The notes under the pieces are model-generated. The model was given only the letters and a program-made list of their open reading frames with translations. It searched no databases and was not told the origin of the DNA. Positions 44,507-55,954 of a stretch of 64,000 nt of DNA are shown here, in pieces. Each line of letters begins with the position of its first letter. Positions within the stretch are counted from its first letter, which is position 1. The stretch covers positions 39,936,663-40,000,662 of the forward strand of contig CM076943.1 in assembly GCA_039566865.1 (NCBI GenBank). Reading direction: 5' to 3'. Position numbers and translations under genes: made by a program. Origin of the DNA: Aurelia coerulea (Eukaryota > Cnidaria > Scyphozoa > Semaeostomeae > Ulmaridae).

Positions 44507-44979
44507 CAGGCCCGTCGGAACCGGGGAGCTGGGGGGGGGGCTTCAGCCCCCCCCCTCCCCAATAATTTGCTGAAGTTCGTTCATCTTTATACATGATAAA
44601 GACTGTGAAAGTCAAGCTCTTGGAATGAAGATTCAAACTTATCTGTATTCGAGGAACTTACCATCAGAATGTATGAAGCTATCACTTTCATATTATTATG
44701 CAATTCAAACATAATCTATATCCTCGTGTAATAAAAGTCCTATTTTCAAATTTTTTCTGGAAAGACCCCCATCAGTGATGATCCTTTGCTTGTTTTATGA
44801 GGCAAATTTTTCAAAAATTGGGCGTTTTTCAACGATTTAAAGGGCGTGGTAATGAAAATTATGATAATGAAATAATATATGAAATAATATAATGAAAAAG
44901 CCCCCGGACCACGTTTTTGCTCGCTACGCTCGCATCAAGTTTCAGCCCCGCCAATATGAATTTCGTTCCGACGGGCCTG
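44507..44979. mobile_element. MITE with CAGGCCCGTCGGAAC ends
   Basis: The ends CAGGCCCGTCGGAAC and the exact inverse are flanked by CTTGA on both sides (44502-44506, 44980-44984). Poly-G and poly-C runs lie just inside the left end. Interior AT-rich, no coding capacity. Confidence 0.7.
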
Positions 44980-44984
44980 CTTGA

Positions 44985-46010
44985 TTATTCTCAAAGTACA
45001 GCGTGTTTTTTTTACAAAATAGATTCAAGCACCGTTTTGAAAAATTAACCAACGTAACTCCTAGATAAACGATGGAGGCGTTCGTTGTAGAATTAAAGAA
45101 AATGCATCGTTTATGAAAATCTAAGTTGAAGTTTACATTATACCTGTACAGTTTTGATACATTACAACGTCGTTACGTTCAATAGCATTTACCCCGCTCC
45201 AAAACAAATTTCTTTATGGGAAGAAACTTTCGCGAGAAGAAACTTTTGTGACTTGGAGAAACGCAAAATTCAATTGAAATGTTTCTATCTGATGTGCAGC
45301 GCAAGGACGTGCTTCCATTCAAGTAATTTGTTACCAAATCTGCTGGAACTTAATTTGTTTTCTAAGGGTATGATGGAGCAGTATGGGTCGAGAGATGAGG
45401 GGAACCAACTGCCCCACTCTCACCCGTTTCCACTTCACCCTCGTGAACATTCGAATTTTCTATTGAAACAGTTTTTAGGTTTTGGCAAATTCTCCAGAAT
45501 ACAAACCAATGAGATATGCTGAAATTCAAATCAGAAATAGGCCTTAAGCAATATCGAACAAAATGAAGCTATTCAAGCAGGGTTGACAGCTTCGAGTCCT
45601 CTTTGACAGTCCAAAAGCCTGGTACCTACTGCATGCTCAACTGTCATCGCTTTCCTCATGGCTAACTTTTCACTGGAAATTAAAGTTCATATTGTAGGGT
45701 AAACGATGATTTAGACCTTGCCTACGCAAGACTTCTCTTGTCCTTCGTAGCGTTTGCTTTGCATCTTGGCCTGTCGAAAGATCTATGTCTGCCCTTTCAA
45801 GTGTGTATTACAATATTCTGTCTGGTAACTGCCGGGGTCTCTGAGCGAAGGACATGAAGGAGGCATTTACATCAAGAGTATAAAAATGTGGTATCATAAA
45901 CCTGTCTGGCTCCAAAATTGGGCTCCAAAATGGCCCATTTTCGGGCATCCTTGTGAACAGGGGTCCCTTTCAAGTGTTTATCTCAAAAAGTATGAAGCGG
46001 TGACAGAGTC
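44985..46010. other. Stretch with no recognised gene
   Basis: A fragment at 45138-45215 (CCTGTACAGTTTTGATAC, GTTACGTTCAATAGC, CCGCTCCAAAAC) is related to the TNA MITE at 53728. The 122-residue frame at 45154-45522 begins inside that fragment and is unlikely to be real. Confidence 0.4.
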
Positions 46011-46017
46011 GAAACAT

Positions 46018-46437
46018 TTCGTCGTGAAGTATTCATCCGTCGTGATGAAGTTGTTCGTCGTCAAAACATAGCATGCCGTTGTCGCACAGTGGTTCGTCAA
46101 TTGCCTTGCAGGCGTGGTCGAGTGTTGAGCCGACGTCAATACCCCAGCCGTCGAGGGATGGTAAGCCGTGGGTGTAGAATAAGCCGTCGCCTATCAATCC
46201 ATCGTGGATTGGTAAGCCGTAGTCATTTATCGTAACTTGACAAGCCGTCAAGCGTAACTTGATAAGCCGTCAAGCGTAACTTGATCAGCCGTCGCCCGTA
46301 ACAGCCTAATGCTATTTATGATCAAATGATTATTTTTTTTAAACCACAGTTACAACGGCCAATAAAAGTACGACGAAGGCACGCTATGCTTTGACGACGA
46401 ACAACTACATCACGACGGATGAATACTTCACGACAAA
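46018..46437. mobile_element. MITE with 55-bp inverted repeats and TAAGCCGTC motifs
   Basis: The left arm TTCGTCGTGAAGTATTCATC then CGTCGTGATG...CATAGC is repeated inverted at 46381-46436. The interior (46135-46300) repeats (A/T)AAGCCGT(C) about seven times, mostly as direct copies. A TSD is not clear. Confidence 0.75.
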
Positions 46438-46754
46438 GCAAGGTTTCAATGGCGGAATATTTTTGACCCTCTCACCGCTTGATACAAAAAGGAACGCTCA
46501 TTGGAGAGGTGGCACTCATTAATAGAGAATATTTTACTTATGTAAGAGAATGTTTGTTTTTGTTGTAATACGTAAGCATCGAAAGCTTATAGATTTAGAA
46601 TAAGTGTTATTGATAGAAAAATGTGCAACCTGGAAAAAAGTATTCACAAAAATCGTGAAATTATCCCCAACAAGCCATTCTCGCTTCTTTTTCTTTCTCT
46701 CCAATTTCTGTGTCGTAGGCGTGTCAGTGGATGAGTCAATAAAACAATCGCATA

Positions 46755-48300
46755 CAAAGTAAATTCTCTCAACCAATAATTCAAAACAGGCAAAGCCGCA
46801 CAAGTTTCTCTGAAATCCAGGTAGCTAGCTCGCTCGTTGTGTATTCCAGAAATTGTTTTCACGAGCAAACATTAGCATAGATCGAAGGAGGAAGGATATA
46901 GAGTAGTGTCGCCCATTATGGCCATGTCGCGGCGAAGTTCTGAGTTAGATCCAAACAGAGCAATCAATGAAAAAGACAAATAGCTACATTATATCACCAA
47001 CTAATGGAGAAAAGGATCACAGAGTATTGACTTTTTACGTAAACTCTTTATACTAATTTTAGTAGATTTTAAAGAAGGGGGTAAAAACGTCGTTTTCTTC
47101 GAGCGTCGCCCATTATGGCCGCAGGACAAACAAGTAACACTACTCTCCGACAAAAAGTTTTAATAAGAAAAAAAGTTTTAACTACTGTTATTTGTTTATC
47201 ATTAGCTACTTTAAACACAAAAATATTAATAAGAATTAACCTAAATTTCGAGTTTGGCAATTGAAATATATGCTTCGAGTTGTTCTAAATTCTGCCCTAT
47301 CTCTTGTACATGGACCGATGAGTTTTGGCATAAATTTCTAAAATGCAAATAGACTTAATATAATGCTGCGTTTTCTTAAGTTTCAATGATTTTCCAAGTC
47401 AGTAAGTAAGATTTTAACCCAAATTGCTGTTTTTTAAATAAATTTTGCATTTTGATATTTTGAAGCGACTGGAAACTTCTTTAGTAAACTGATGGGCATA
47501 ATGGGCGACAAAAATAGCAATTAGCAGCATTCAGACTTCATAGCCTTAAATCTGAATCAGAAATCATTTTGCTTTGGTTCCATTGTAGATTTTCTCTCCA
47601 GAGACAGGACTTCTGAAAAATCAATTCACATTTCAAAAAATTTCAAACCGCAAGTTGCTGAGAGAACGAAAAAGAAGGAAGGAATATAAATAGAATCATG
47701 ACATTTGTAATACTTGAAAGAATCAATAGAGATATGCACAAACCATCTCGTCGGGTTTCAATGCAAATGAAGTGAAACTTCAATGAAGGTCAAATCATGA
47801 TAAAACAGATGTCAGGGAAGATTTTCCGCGCAATTGCAATTTTATTACTAGTCGTCGGTGCCTTGAAATTTAATTTGTTGCTGGTCGGCCAAAATGGGCG
47901 ACCAGCCATATTGGGCGACGCTACTCTATCTACACATCTGCCTTAGGCATTTAATTTTTTTCGTTCAAAATCCAATTGGTAGGCGATTCATGTCTCTTAT
48001 TTTTTGGGTGTAATTAAAACACTTACTGCTCAGCTTCTGAGCAAAAGAAATAAATGCCCAAGGTAGATGTGTAGATATATCCTTTTCCTTTCTATGCATG
48101 CTCATGTTTGCTCCTAAAAACAATTTCTGGAATGCACAACGAGCGCATTAGCTACCTGGGTTTCAGAGAAACTTTTGCAGCTTTGATTGTTTTGAATTAC
48201 TGGTTGAGGGAATTTCCTTTGTTTACGATTGCTAATCGCTTTGAATTCAGGTGTCAACAAAAGCCACTCGTGTTATTGTGTTACAAAATCGGTCCTTGTT
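46755..48300. mobile_element. Foldback element, 9-bp TSD family, copy 3, split by another element
   Basis: The left arm starts truncated at AAAGTAAATTCTCTCAACC and stops at 46900. The right arm runs 47927-48300 and ends GGTCCTTGTT. The intervening 46901-47926 is a separate element; removing it restores GGATATATCTACACATCTG. The arms match those at 2952. Confidence 0.8.
46901..47926. mobile_element. TA-type element with repeated GTCGCCCATTATGGCC
   Basis: The ends GAGTAGTGTCGCCCATTATG and the inverse of GAGTAGCGTCGCCCAATATG are flanked by TA (46899-46900, 47927-47928). The motif GTCGCCCATTATGGCC (or a close variant) occurs five times: direct at 46909 and 47104, inverted near 47497, 47889 and 47904. 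No transposase was recognised in 1026 bases, so it is non-autonomous. Confidence 0.85.
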
Positions 48301-48520
48301 TCTGTCAATGGTATGGGGGACATGTTCAAATCTATTCTAAAAACTCACCTGGTTGAAATCAGCCACTCTGTTCTTAAATTATGAGGCATTATCCCGGGAA
48401 AGCCCCTCAAGAAATCTTCAAAATAGGCCCAACATTGTCATTGCATTTTATCCTTACTACAGTCATAGCCGTAGGAGACTGGGGACACGGGGTGCTACAG
48501 CCCCCCATACCATTGACAGA
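48301..48520. repeat. Dyad spacer between two foldback halves
   Basis: It begins TCTGTCAATGGTATGGGGG and ends with the inverse, so the inverted symmetry of the two neighbouring foldback copies continues into the spacer. The middle is an inverse fragment of element A (GAGGCATTATCCCGGGAAAG, compare 7585-7625). Confidence 0.6.
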
Positions 48521-48818
48521 AACAAGGACATATTTTGTAACACAATAGCGCGAGTGGCTTTTGTTGCCACCTGAAATGAAAGCGATTTGCGGTCGTAAAC
48601 AAGGAAATTCCCTCAACCAGTAATTCAACACAAACAAAGCTGCAAAAATTTCTCAGAAACCCAGGTAGCTAGTGTGCTCGTTGTGCATTCCAGAAATTTT
48701 TTTTAGGACCAAACATGAGCATCTATAGAAAGAAAAAGGATATATCTACACATCTACCTCGGACATTTATTTCTTTTGCTCAGAAGCTGACCAGTAAGTG
48801 TAACGCTCGGAAAATTTG
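48521..48818. mobile_element. Foldback element, 9-bp TSD family, half copy 4
   Basis: It starts AACAAGGACATATTTTGTAA and follows the left arm of the copy at 2952 up to GCTGACCAGTAAGTG. The right arm is missing. Confidence 0.7.
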
Positions 48819-49255
48819 CAAAAATTCACCATAGTCGGAAAGAAATCCGCCTGCAGTCAGGCAAAATGTTTGTAAACAAAAGTGTTTTTGTTAGGCAGCC
48901 CCCCCCCCTCCTCCCAATGTTGTCTTCCCCCACGCTCATGCTTACAGTGAAGATTTCAAAGCGTTTTTAGCCCGGAATAATGTTTTCATCATTGTCATGC
49001 TGCCCCAGAGATTACATATTCATCCTCCCAAAAGGGATAACACGTGTTAAAACATTAAAACGTGTAGAAATCATTGCTGTAAGGCAGAAAGTTTGATCTT
49101 GATTTCAGGCTTATTTTGATGGTTTCTTGAAGGGGATTCTTGAAAATTTCAGAGCGGAATAGCCAATTTCAGTCAGTTAACTTTTAAGATATATTTTAAC
49201 ATGTTCACTCTTGAGTGATTGTCTGGGCAATGTTATTGTATTGATATCCATGGAA
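48819..49255 (+). mobile_element. Element A right-half fragment and flanks
   Basis: CATCCTCCCAAAAGGGATAA, ATCATTGCTGTAAGGC, GGTTTCTTGAAGGGGATTCT and GAGCGGAATAGCCAATTTCAG follow the right half of A1. The TA-proximal end is absent. Confidence 0.5.
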
Positions 49256-49570
49256 TGGAGCAGTGGCCTTTCATCAAACCTGGATTGCGTTTTTTACTGC
49301 TTTACTCAACCGGTACAAAAATCAAGAGTTCAAAATCAACTTAATCTTCAAGCAAAATACCACTCTTAGCAGAATCTTTGCAACTTTGCTTTCTAACATG
49401 GAGGTGAGCAGGACTTTTTTCCCTTTGGAAAGTTGGTCGAAATCCCGGCTCTAGTAACCTTGACAAAGGACAAGATTGACTCTTACCCACTTTTGCGCAG
49501 CAGCGTTTTCAAAATTCTCTTGAGAAGGAGCTTGACGGTTTGAGCATGAGCGCGCGCTTGAAAAAGCAAG

Positions 49571-50947
49571 ATGGCCAAAAGCGATGTGAAAGAAGGTTCG
49601 ACGAGAAAAAGAAAAAAGGCAAGAAAAGAAAACGATATAGACGAAGATGTTGTGGACCAAAAGAAGCCTAAAACGATGGAGAACATTTTTAATTGGGATG
49701 AAGAAGCTGATAATCTCCTGATAAGATTCGTGGAGGAAGACTGTGAATTGAGAAAAAGGCCTAAGCAAAGTGCGATATTTGCAAGGCACATTGATTGGAA
49801 AGCAGTTGCAGATAAATTTCAAAACGAGAAATCTATTCAGTTGGAAGTTAAAGATTTTAGAGCGAGATGGGAAGAGATAATTAAAAATGTCAGGAAACTG
49901 AGGTCAATCCCTGAAATGCTTGACGATGTTAAGAAAAATGTCAAGCTTCATCTTGATACAATTCCCAAGAAGCCCATGACTTCTTACAGACTGTTTTGTC
50001 TCTCAAAAAGGCCTAGATTGGTTGAAAAGTACCCTCAAATGAGTTTTGTCGAGCTTAGCCAACGAATGGGAAAGAAATGGCGAGAGTTGCCTGCTGAAAA
50101 GAAAGCAAAATATGAAAAACGTGCATTAAAGAAGAAGGAGAAATATGAGGAAAAAATGAAAGAATGGGAAGTTACCAATCCTGGTGCATTTAAGGAATTG
50201 AATGGTCGAAAGAAGAACAATCATGTTGTATTCGTTGAAGTCAAGGAAGTTACACCGTTTGAAGTTTTCTGCCAGAAAAAGTCGGAAGAAGTGAAGCAAA
50301 AGCATCCTGATCTGGAAGGGCACGCATTGGATGCAAAATTACGAAAGAGATGGGAGAAACTTAAAGAGCACAAGAAAGATAGATATTCCGAAGAAGCTGA
50401 GAAGATTAACACTGAACAGAAGAACATTGCGCAATCAAAGTCACATGGCCAGAAAAATTTTGACCAGAAAAAACCTCCTAAGATAAAGAAGCCCCCAAGT
50501 GCGTACATTCTCTATTTTGTAGAAAAAAGAAAAGAGCTTGTGAAGAAAGATCCCAAATTGAATGTTATACAAACTGCAAAGATTTGCTCAACGGAATGGA
50601 AAGATATCAGTCCAGTTGAGCGAGAGAAGTTTATGGAACAAGCAAAGAAACTTAAAGATGAATTTATCACAGAACATGGATCTACTAACAACGTTAAAAC
50701 CTCTAAGAAGGAAGCTACTTCTAAGACATCAACACAAAAGAAACCAAAGAAACCGTTATCTGGTTATAGTTTGTTTTTTAAAGACGCAAGACTTAGATTG
50801 TTGGAGGAGAAGCCAACTTTGGTATTTGGAGAAACTGCATCATTGATTTCTCAAGAATGGAAGAAATTGGACCCTGCTAAAATTGAAGAATACAAAGAGA
50901 AGGCAAAGAAGTTGAAGGAAGATGCTCAGAAAGAGGCATCAACATAG
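49571..50947 (+). CDS. UBTF-like: UBF/UBTF-like HMG-box protein (intronless)
   Basis: A complete 458-residue frame. UBF binds rDNA in the nucleolus and, with SL1, supports RNA polymerase I. Residues 41-125 (WDEEADNLL, then HIDWKAVADKF, KDFRARWEEIIKNVRKLR) follow the N-terminal region of UBF. Box 1 is at about 132-200 (KKPMTSYRLFCLSKRP, KKWRELPAEKKAKYEKRA), a degenerate box 2 at 226-280 (VTPFEVFCQKK), box 3 at 304-362 (KKPPSAYILYFVEKRK) and box 4 at 391-452 (KKPLSGYSLFFKDARLR). The acidic serine-rich tail of vertebrate UBF and two boxes are missing. The start CAAGATGG has a good context. Vertebrate UBTF has many introns, so this may be a retrocopy or a lineage-specific intron loss. A MITE begins 62 bases after the stop. 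Confidence 0.85.
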   Translation: MAKSDVKEGSTRKRKKARKENDIDEDVVDQKKPKTMENIFNWDEEADNLLIRFVEEDCELRKRPKQSAIFARHIDWKAVADKFQNEKSIQLEVKDFRARWEEIIKNVRKLRSIPEMLDDVKKNVKLHLDTIPKKPMTSYRLFCLSKRPRLVEKYPQMSFVELSQRMGKKWRELPAEKKAKYEKRALKKKEKYEEKMKEWEVTNPGAFKELNGRKKNNHVVFVEVKEVTPFEVFCQKKSEEVKQKHPDLEGHALDAKLRKRWEKLKEHKKDRYSEEAEKINTEQKNIAQSKSHGQKNFDQKKPPKIKKPPSAYILYFVEKRKELVKKDPKLNVIQTAKICSTEWKDISPVEREKFMEQAKKLKDEFITEHGSTNNVKTSKKEATSKTSTQKKPKKPLSGYSLFFKDARLRLLEEKPTLVFGETASLISQEWKKLDPAKIEEYKEKAKKLKEDAQKEAST

Positions 50948-51008
50948 GAAATTTTTCACATCAGGTGTGCCAATATGAAATTTGCATCTTTGATGAAACC
51001 ATTTGCTT

Positions 51009-51462
51009 AAAGGACAAGTCCGGGGTTGGTATGATTGATGATAAAATACAAGATAATACTGCTATGAATGATGTATGATACTCTTTTCCACGATTTTTCG
51101 CCTTAGTTGTGAAATTACGTATTCAAATAAGCAATTTGAGCGAAGTAATGTCATATCACGCAAACGAAAACGAGGCTGTGCGATTGTTTTTTTGCCTCTT
51201 TATCACAGCAATCCTCTTTATCATGTTCTCATGCATTGAATACGATAAAGAGGCTTGCAATGCAATGCTAAAGAGTTGAAAAATGAATTGCACAGCCTCA
51301 TTTTCGTTTGCGTCATATGACGTCACTTCGCTCAAATTGCTTATTTGAATACGTAATTTCACAAGGAGAAGGCGAAAAATAGTGAAAAAGTATCATACAT
51401 CATTCATAGCAGTATGATCTTGCATTTTATCATCAATCGTACCAACCCCGGACTTGTCCTTT
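51009..51462. mobile_element. AAAGGACAAGTCCGGGG MITE, copy 1
   Basis: The ends AAAGGACAAGTCCGGGGTTG and the exact inverse have arms pairing through ATTGATGATAAAATACAAGA, GAAATTACGTATTCAAATAA and GCAATTTGAGCGAAGT. Length 454. Flanks are GCTT and GCTA, so the TSD is unclear. It lies in the presumed 3' UTR of the UBF-like gene. Confidence 0.8.
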
Positions 51463-51696
51463 GCTAAGAACTAAATAGAGTCTACTGGGGCTAAATGAGT
51501 AAGCCGTGGGCAAGATAGGTAAGCTTTTTGATTTTGATGAATTTTGCTGACATCTTTAGGTCTAACATCTCTAACATCTTGCTAACATGTTGCACAGTTT
51601 TCCTCCAACTACAACTGCTCAAACTGCCCTCCTTGACATAGTACAGTAAGTGTTATGACAGTTCAGGGTCTACTTTTTCCAGCAATCAACACTATA

Positions 51697-52870
51697 CCCG
51701 GTGTCTCAGAAAAAGTACCCCCTTTTGATTAGAAATTAATAGGAACAAAACAATAAGATATCATTACTCTCCGAGTTCACAGCTAAATGCATCAATATTC
51801 AACTTAGATGCACATACCTTGCATTTAAACATCGTACACCAAACTGGAGATACAAGTTTGCAAAGTCAAAATTTACAGTGCACCTAAAACCAGCGGTTTT
51901 GAAAAAAGGCCTAGCCTTGATTTGTGTCATTGACATTTTCCAAAGCACCTGTAAACTTGAACTTTCAGTTTTTTGCATTTGAAGCGAATAAAAGGTGCAC
52001 AAGCATGGTCCTGATTAAACAAAGTAATAAAAATGTGGTAAGATAATGATAGATTCGTGCCACATCTCTAGAATAAGTGTGCATGTACTCCTTGTGGTAG
52101 AATGCAATGCAAGGACCGATTCCGCAAAAGACCAGTCATTTCAAGAACAATTGAATTAATTCAAGGTTTTTCTTTTCAAACTTGAAAATTCTTTTGCAAA
52201 TGTCTGTGCAATGTCAAAACATGGCTAGGCCCTTTCTCATAACCTCTAGTTTCAGATGCACTCCAAATTTTGACCTTGTAAGCTCCTATCTCCGGTGTTT
52301 GGTGGAGGATTTTAAAATGCAAGGTATGTGCATTTAAGAGGCCCTTTACATGAGAAAATTCAACCCAGGTTGAGTTGAACGCGGGTTGAGTTTCAACTCG
52401 GTTGACAGTAGAAATCTTCATCGCGTTTACATGAAGGAGACCGAGTTGAAACTCAACACGGGTTCAACTCAACTCGGCAACTCAACCCGTGTTGGAATTT
52501 CAACACGGGTTGAAATTCTCATGCTAACGCAAAAAAAATTTCAACTCAGGGCGAGATTAAAATTTGAACAAAGGAGATCAAATCTATTTCCGCAATCATT
52601 CAAATATTTGAGTGGGCTCACATTCCTTCTTCTATTGTTTGCAACCATGTGACCTAATCTCAACCCGTGTTGAGATTTCATGTAAACGCAAGGTAAAACG
52701 AGCAATGCTGTTAAAACTCAACCTGTGTTGAAACTCAACACGGGTTGAAATTGATCCTGTAAGGGGCTTCTAAGTTAAAGATCGACAAATGTAGCTATGA
52801 CCTCAAAAAGCCTGAAATTGTATTGTTCCCTCGTTCTGTCAACAGGGGTACTTTTTATTTAAACACCCGG
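51697..52870. mobile_element. TA-type palindromic element with a nested TNA MITE
   Basis: The ends CCCGGTGTCTCAGAAAAAGT and the inverse of CCGGGTGTTTAAATAAAAAG are flanked by TA (51695-51696, 52871-52872). The arm at 51819-51980 (CCTTGCATTTAAACATC, CCAAACTGGAGATACAAG) pairs with 52140-52330. The element at 52338 interrupts the right arm. Confidence 0.75.
52338..52770. mobile_element. TNA-type MITE with CAACCCGTGTTGA motifs
   Basis: The ends GAGGCCCTTTACATGAGAAA and the inverse of GAAGCCCCTTACAGGATCAA are flanked by TAA (52335-52337, 52771-52773). A motif of the form CAAC(C/A)CG(G/T)GTTGA recurs about ten times in both orientations. Confidence 0.8.
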
Positions 52871-53300
52871 TACCTATATTAATCCCAGTCTACCCACTTT
52901 ACTGCTGCGTACCCTGACTAGAAATTTTTTGCAACAACTGACAGATATGCATAAAATATTTCTAAAAAATGTTTTTGCTAGACATTAAAGTGAATAACCC
53001 GAGTCATTGATGAGATCTCAAAGGTTTTGAAATGGATGGCTTATTATATTTTATAATTCATCCAATGTCCACCCAAAGAAGGCAAGGTAAAAAGAAACAG
53101 TGGTGCACTTATGTTTTCATGCCTTTTTTATAGAACTATGCCGCTCAGAGTGATTCACTTTAAACTGTTGTAAAACATGGGAAAGTTGAAACTTTTTTGA
53201 CTAATTGCCTTTTTGTACAGATGGTATATATTAGATGCACAGCCAACAGACACTGATGTACAGTATTTGCAGTATGTGCAATCATTGCAAATGCAGGGTA

Positions 53301-53601
53301 CACTCATTTTTTCGTAAGAAACCGCTTTTAAGAAATGGTAGGCTCGATTTTTCGAAAGTTAAGAAACAACCCTTCTTGAATTGAAAAAGTTAAGAAATTT
53401 TTGTAATTTACAGTTTTGATTTCCTATCGCACTCAAAATGTTTAAGTAATTTGGGAGCCCTTTAGACAAAACAAAATTAACTCTACACTTCTGGCATTAA
53501 AAATATAAGAAACATGAAAGAAACTTTTGGCAGCAAAATGGTCCAAAATTTAAGAAACTACCTAACAGCCGCGGACCTTAGTTTCTTATATAAAAAATGA
53601 G
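53301..53601. mobile_element. AAGAAAC MITE, TA target
   Basis: The ends CACTCATTTTTTCGTAAGAA and the inverse of ACTCATTTTTTATATAAGAA are flanked by TA (53299-53300, 53602-53603). AAGAAA(C/T) is repeated about eight times. Confidence 0.8.
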
Positions 53602-53727
53602 TATAGCCCAGAGCAGGTAAAATCCAGGTTGACAAATTTTTAAAAAGCTTTTAAAATATTTAGCTGATTCTTATTAAAATGTTTTCTTTATCTACTTCAA
53701 TGAATGACACATTTTGTTTGAGAATCA

Positions 53728-53927
53728 GACCACATTTGCACTGTACCGGTACAGTTTTGATCGGTTAAAAAGTTATTACGGTTCAAGAGCGTTACACTGC
53801 TCCAAAAAACCTTTAGATAGGAGGAAGTGTTACGGATTTGCAAAAACAGTGTAAATGAGAGGCTGATCTGTCACACTTTTGATACAGATCCAAATCTGTC
53901 CTGACCCGATGCAGTGTAAACAGGGTC
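53728..53927. mobile_element. Short TNA-type MITE
   Basis: The ends GACCACATTTGCACTGTACC and the inverse of GACCCTGTTTACACTGCATC are flanked by TCA (53725-53727, 53928-53930), the same triplet as the giant element at 32735. Length 200. Confidence 0.75.
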
Positions 53928-54065
53928 TCAGTTAGTTATCAAATGTATTTACAAAAGGAAACAGTCACCAAAGTCACTATGTTATGCCAAAGGCTGATGT
54001 GGGTAAATTTTCTGTAAACGTTTCACTGCACAATTTTCTCACCGTACTTTGAATTTTATGTACTA

Positions 54066-54648
54066 CCAGGTGAGCCAGAAAAAAGTTCCCATTTTCGAAA
54101 ATTTGTAGCACCACAAGTACTTCATGGATTTGAATGATTCAAATTCGAGTTAAAAGCCAAAAGATCGAAGTATGTTTGTGATTTTTCTTGTCTTCTTACG
54201 AACACTACAAATGTAGGTATTAAATTCAACTTTAACAAAATGTCATGGTTGCAAAATGACTGAACTTGATCAAATCGTCCAGACTCTCCTAGCACGGAAT
54301 ACGCACAAGTGTTTCACCTCTCTCAAGAGTTATAAGATATAGATTGTCAAACAGACACTAAAGACTTTCAATCCCATGGCACAGAAATTCAATTTTCTCT
54401 GTTTTTCTGAGTGAAGAGTCCTTTATGATTTGATCAAGTATTTTAGGCCCTTTTCAGTCATTTTGCAACCACCCAGTTTTTCTAAATTTGAATTTACCAA
54501 TATTTGCAGTGCTCATAAGAAGGCGAGAAAAATCAAAAAAATACTTTGATCTTTTGGCTGTCAAGCAAATATTGATTCATTCCAATCCATCCAGTACTCT
54601 TGATGCTATCAATTTTCAAAAGTGGGAACTTTTTTCTGGCTCACCCGG
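54066..54648. mobile_element. TA-type MITE (CCAGGTGAGCCAG)
   Basis: The ends CCAGGTGAGCCAGAAAAAAG and the inverse of CCGGGTGAGCCAGAAAAAAG continue as TTCCCA and are flanked by TA (54064-54065, 54649-54650). The arms are related over most of their length. Relatives are at 475-726 and 63094-63964. Confidence 0.8.
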
Positions 54649-54719
54649 TACAAAAATTGTTTTATATTTTCCTTGCAAGGAAAAGTGCAGATGTTGTTTT
54701 TTTAGAAGAAGGAATCAAT

Positions 54720-55954
54720 AAATCAAAGTTATGTGTGTAGAATATGATTGAAAAACCTACAGGATCTTGTTGATGCAGGAAAAATTCCATTAAAATCCTA
54801 CTTGCAGAACATTTTCAGAGATTCTTTATATGATGTGGGTTCCTTTTAATAGGGCCACCCTTCCTATGCCAGGTGATTCAGAAAAGTCGTTTATTTGTAA
54901 AATTTTTGATGGTAAAGGTTTCTGACAAAGTATGTTTGAATGATGTACGTCCAAAATTACCTCCTGAAAATTTATTTGGTTAAATTATATGCCCACAATG
55001 GATTTCATTTGAAGCATTCAAGCGTAACTCATTGCAAATGAAAGATTTGATCAATATACTGTGGAAATTTGTTTCTGCCTTTTCAAAATGTGTCCAAACT
55101 GTTTTTGCCTGAAACTTTGCTTTCTAAACCATTAGCATATTAATGTAAGTTACTTTTTTGCTACAAATGGAATTTTCATCAAAACACTATCACAAACCCA
55201 CGCTATGGAACCTATGCGCCTATATGAAATGAGAAAGAAAGTCACAGTCACTCGTTCCTTCAAACTAGAGGATTTTATCTCCTTACTTAACCTTATAACT
55301 TGAATTTTAACACTAAATGAACTTAAACTTTACAGTGATGCCAAGAAACGCATTTGGGAGTAATTAATGAAAGAATATTGACCAAGCAGCCTGGGAGCCT
55401 GCTGAACGCAATATTGTTGGTTTAAAATGACTTCATCGCTTTCGAGATGCAAAATATCTGATGGACGCATGCCATGGCCCTGCAGCACTTGTGTGGCACA
55501 TTACCATTCCTAGCAGCCCTAGCTATGTCCAATATTCTTGGTTGTCACAAAATTAAATGCATGACTATCTGTCTCACTCATGAACATCAGAAAGCAGGGC
55601 TAGTTATGTTTTTTTCAATCAATTTCCTTGATTTTAACGTGATGGAGAATGAATCGTCTGGTCTTGAGGCAGCCAATGATTTTGGCTTTCTTGCTCCATA
55701 AATCAGCAACTAGTGATCAGATTTACTCAAACTTGGTGACAACCTTTGATTTTAAGTCTTTTCTGTCAAGAATCTTAGAAACAGAAAAGTTGGATTTATG
55801 GCTGCTCCGCAAAAACCATTCAAACAGCGCACATGTTTTTTTGACACCCTTGTGTGGTTTTTCTTGAGAATGGTTCAAGCTTTGTCAAAGAGTTTAGAAT
55901 TATATGATGGTTTGAGTTCTTAAAAATGAAGAAGAACATAATTCTGAAAATTTT
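54720..55954. other. Stretch with no recognised gene
   Basis: AT-rich. A solo end (CCAGGTGATTCAGAAAAGTC at 54868) suggests another truncated TA MITE. Frames at 55474 and 55649 lack splice or motif support. Confidence 0.4.

Noticed and set aside
45154..45522. 122-residue plus-strand frame
   Set aside because: It starts inside a MITE fragment related to 53728 and has no recognisable domain.
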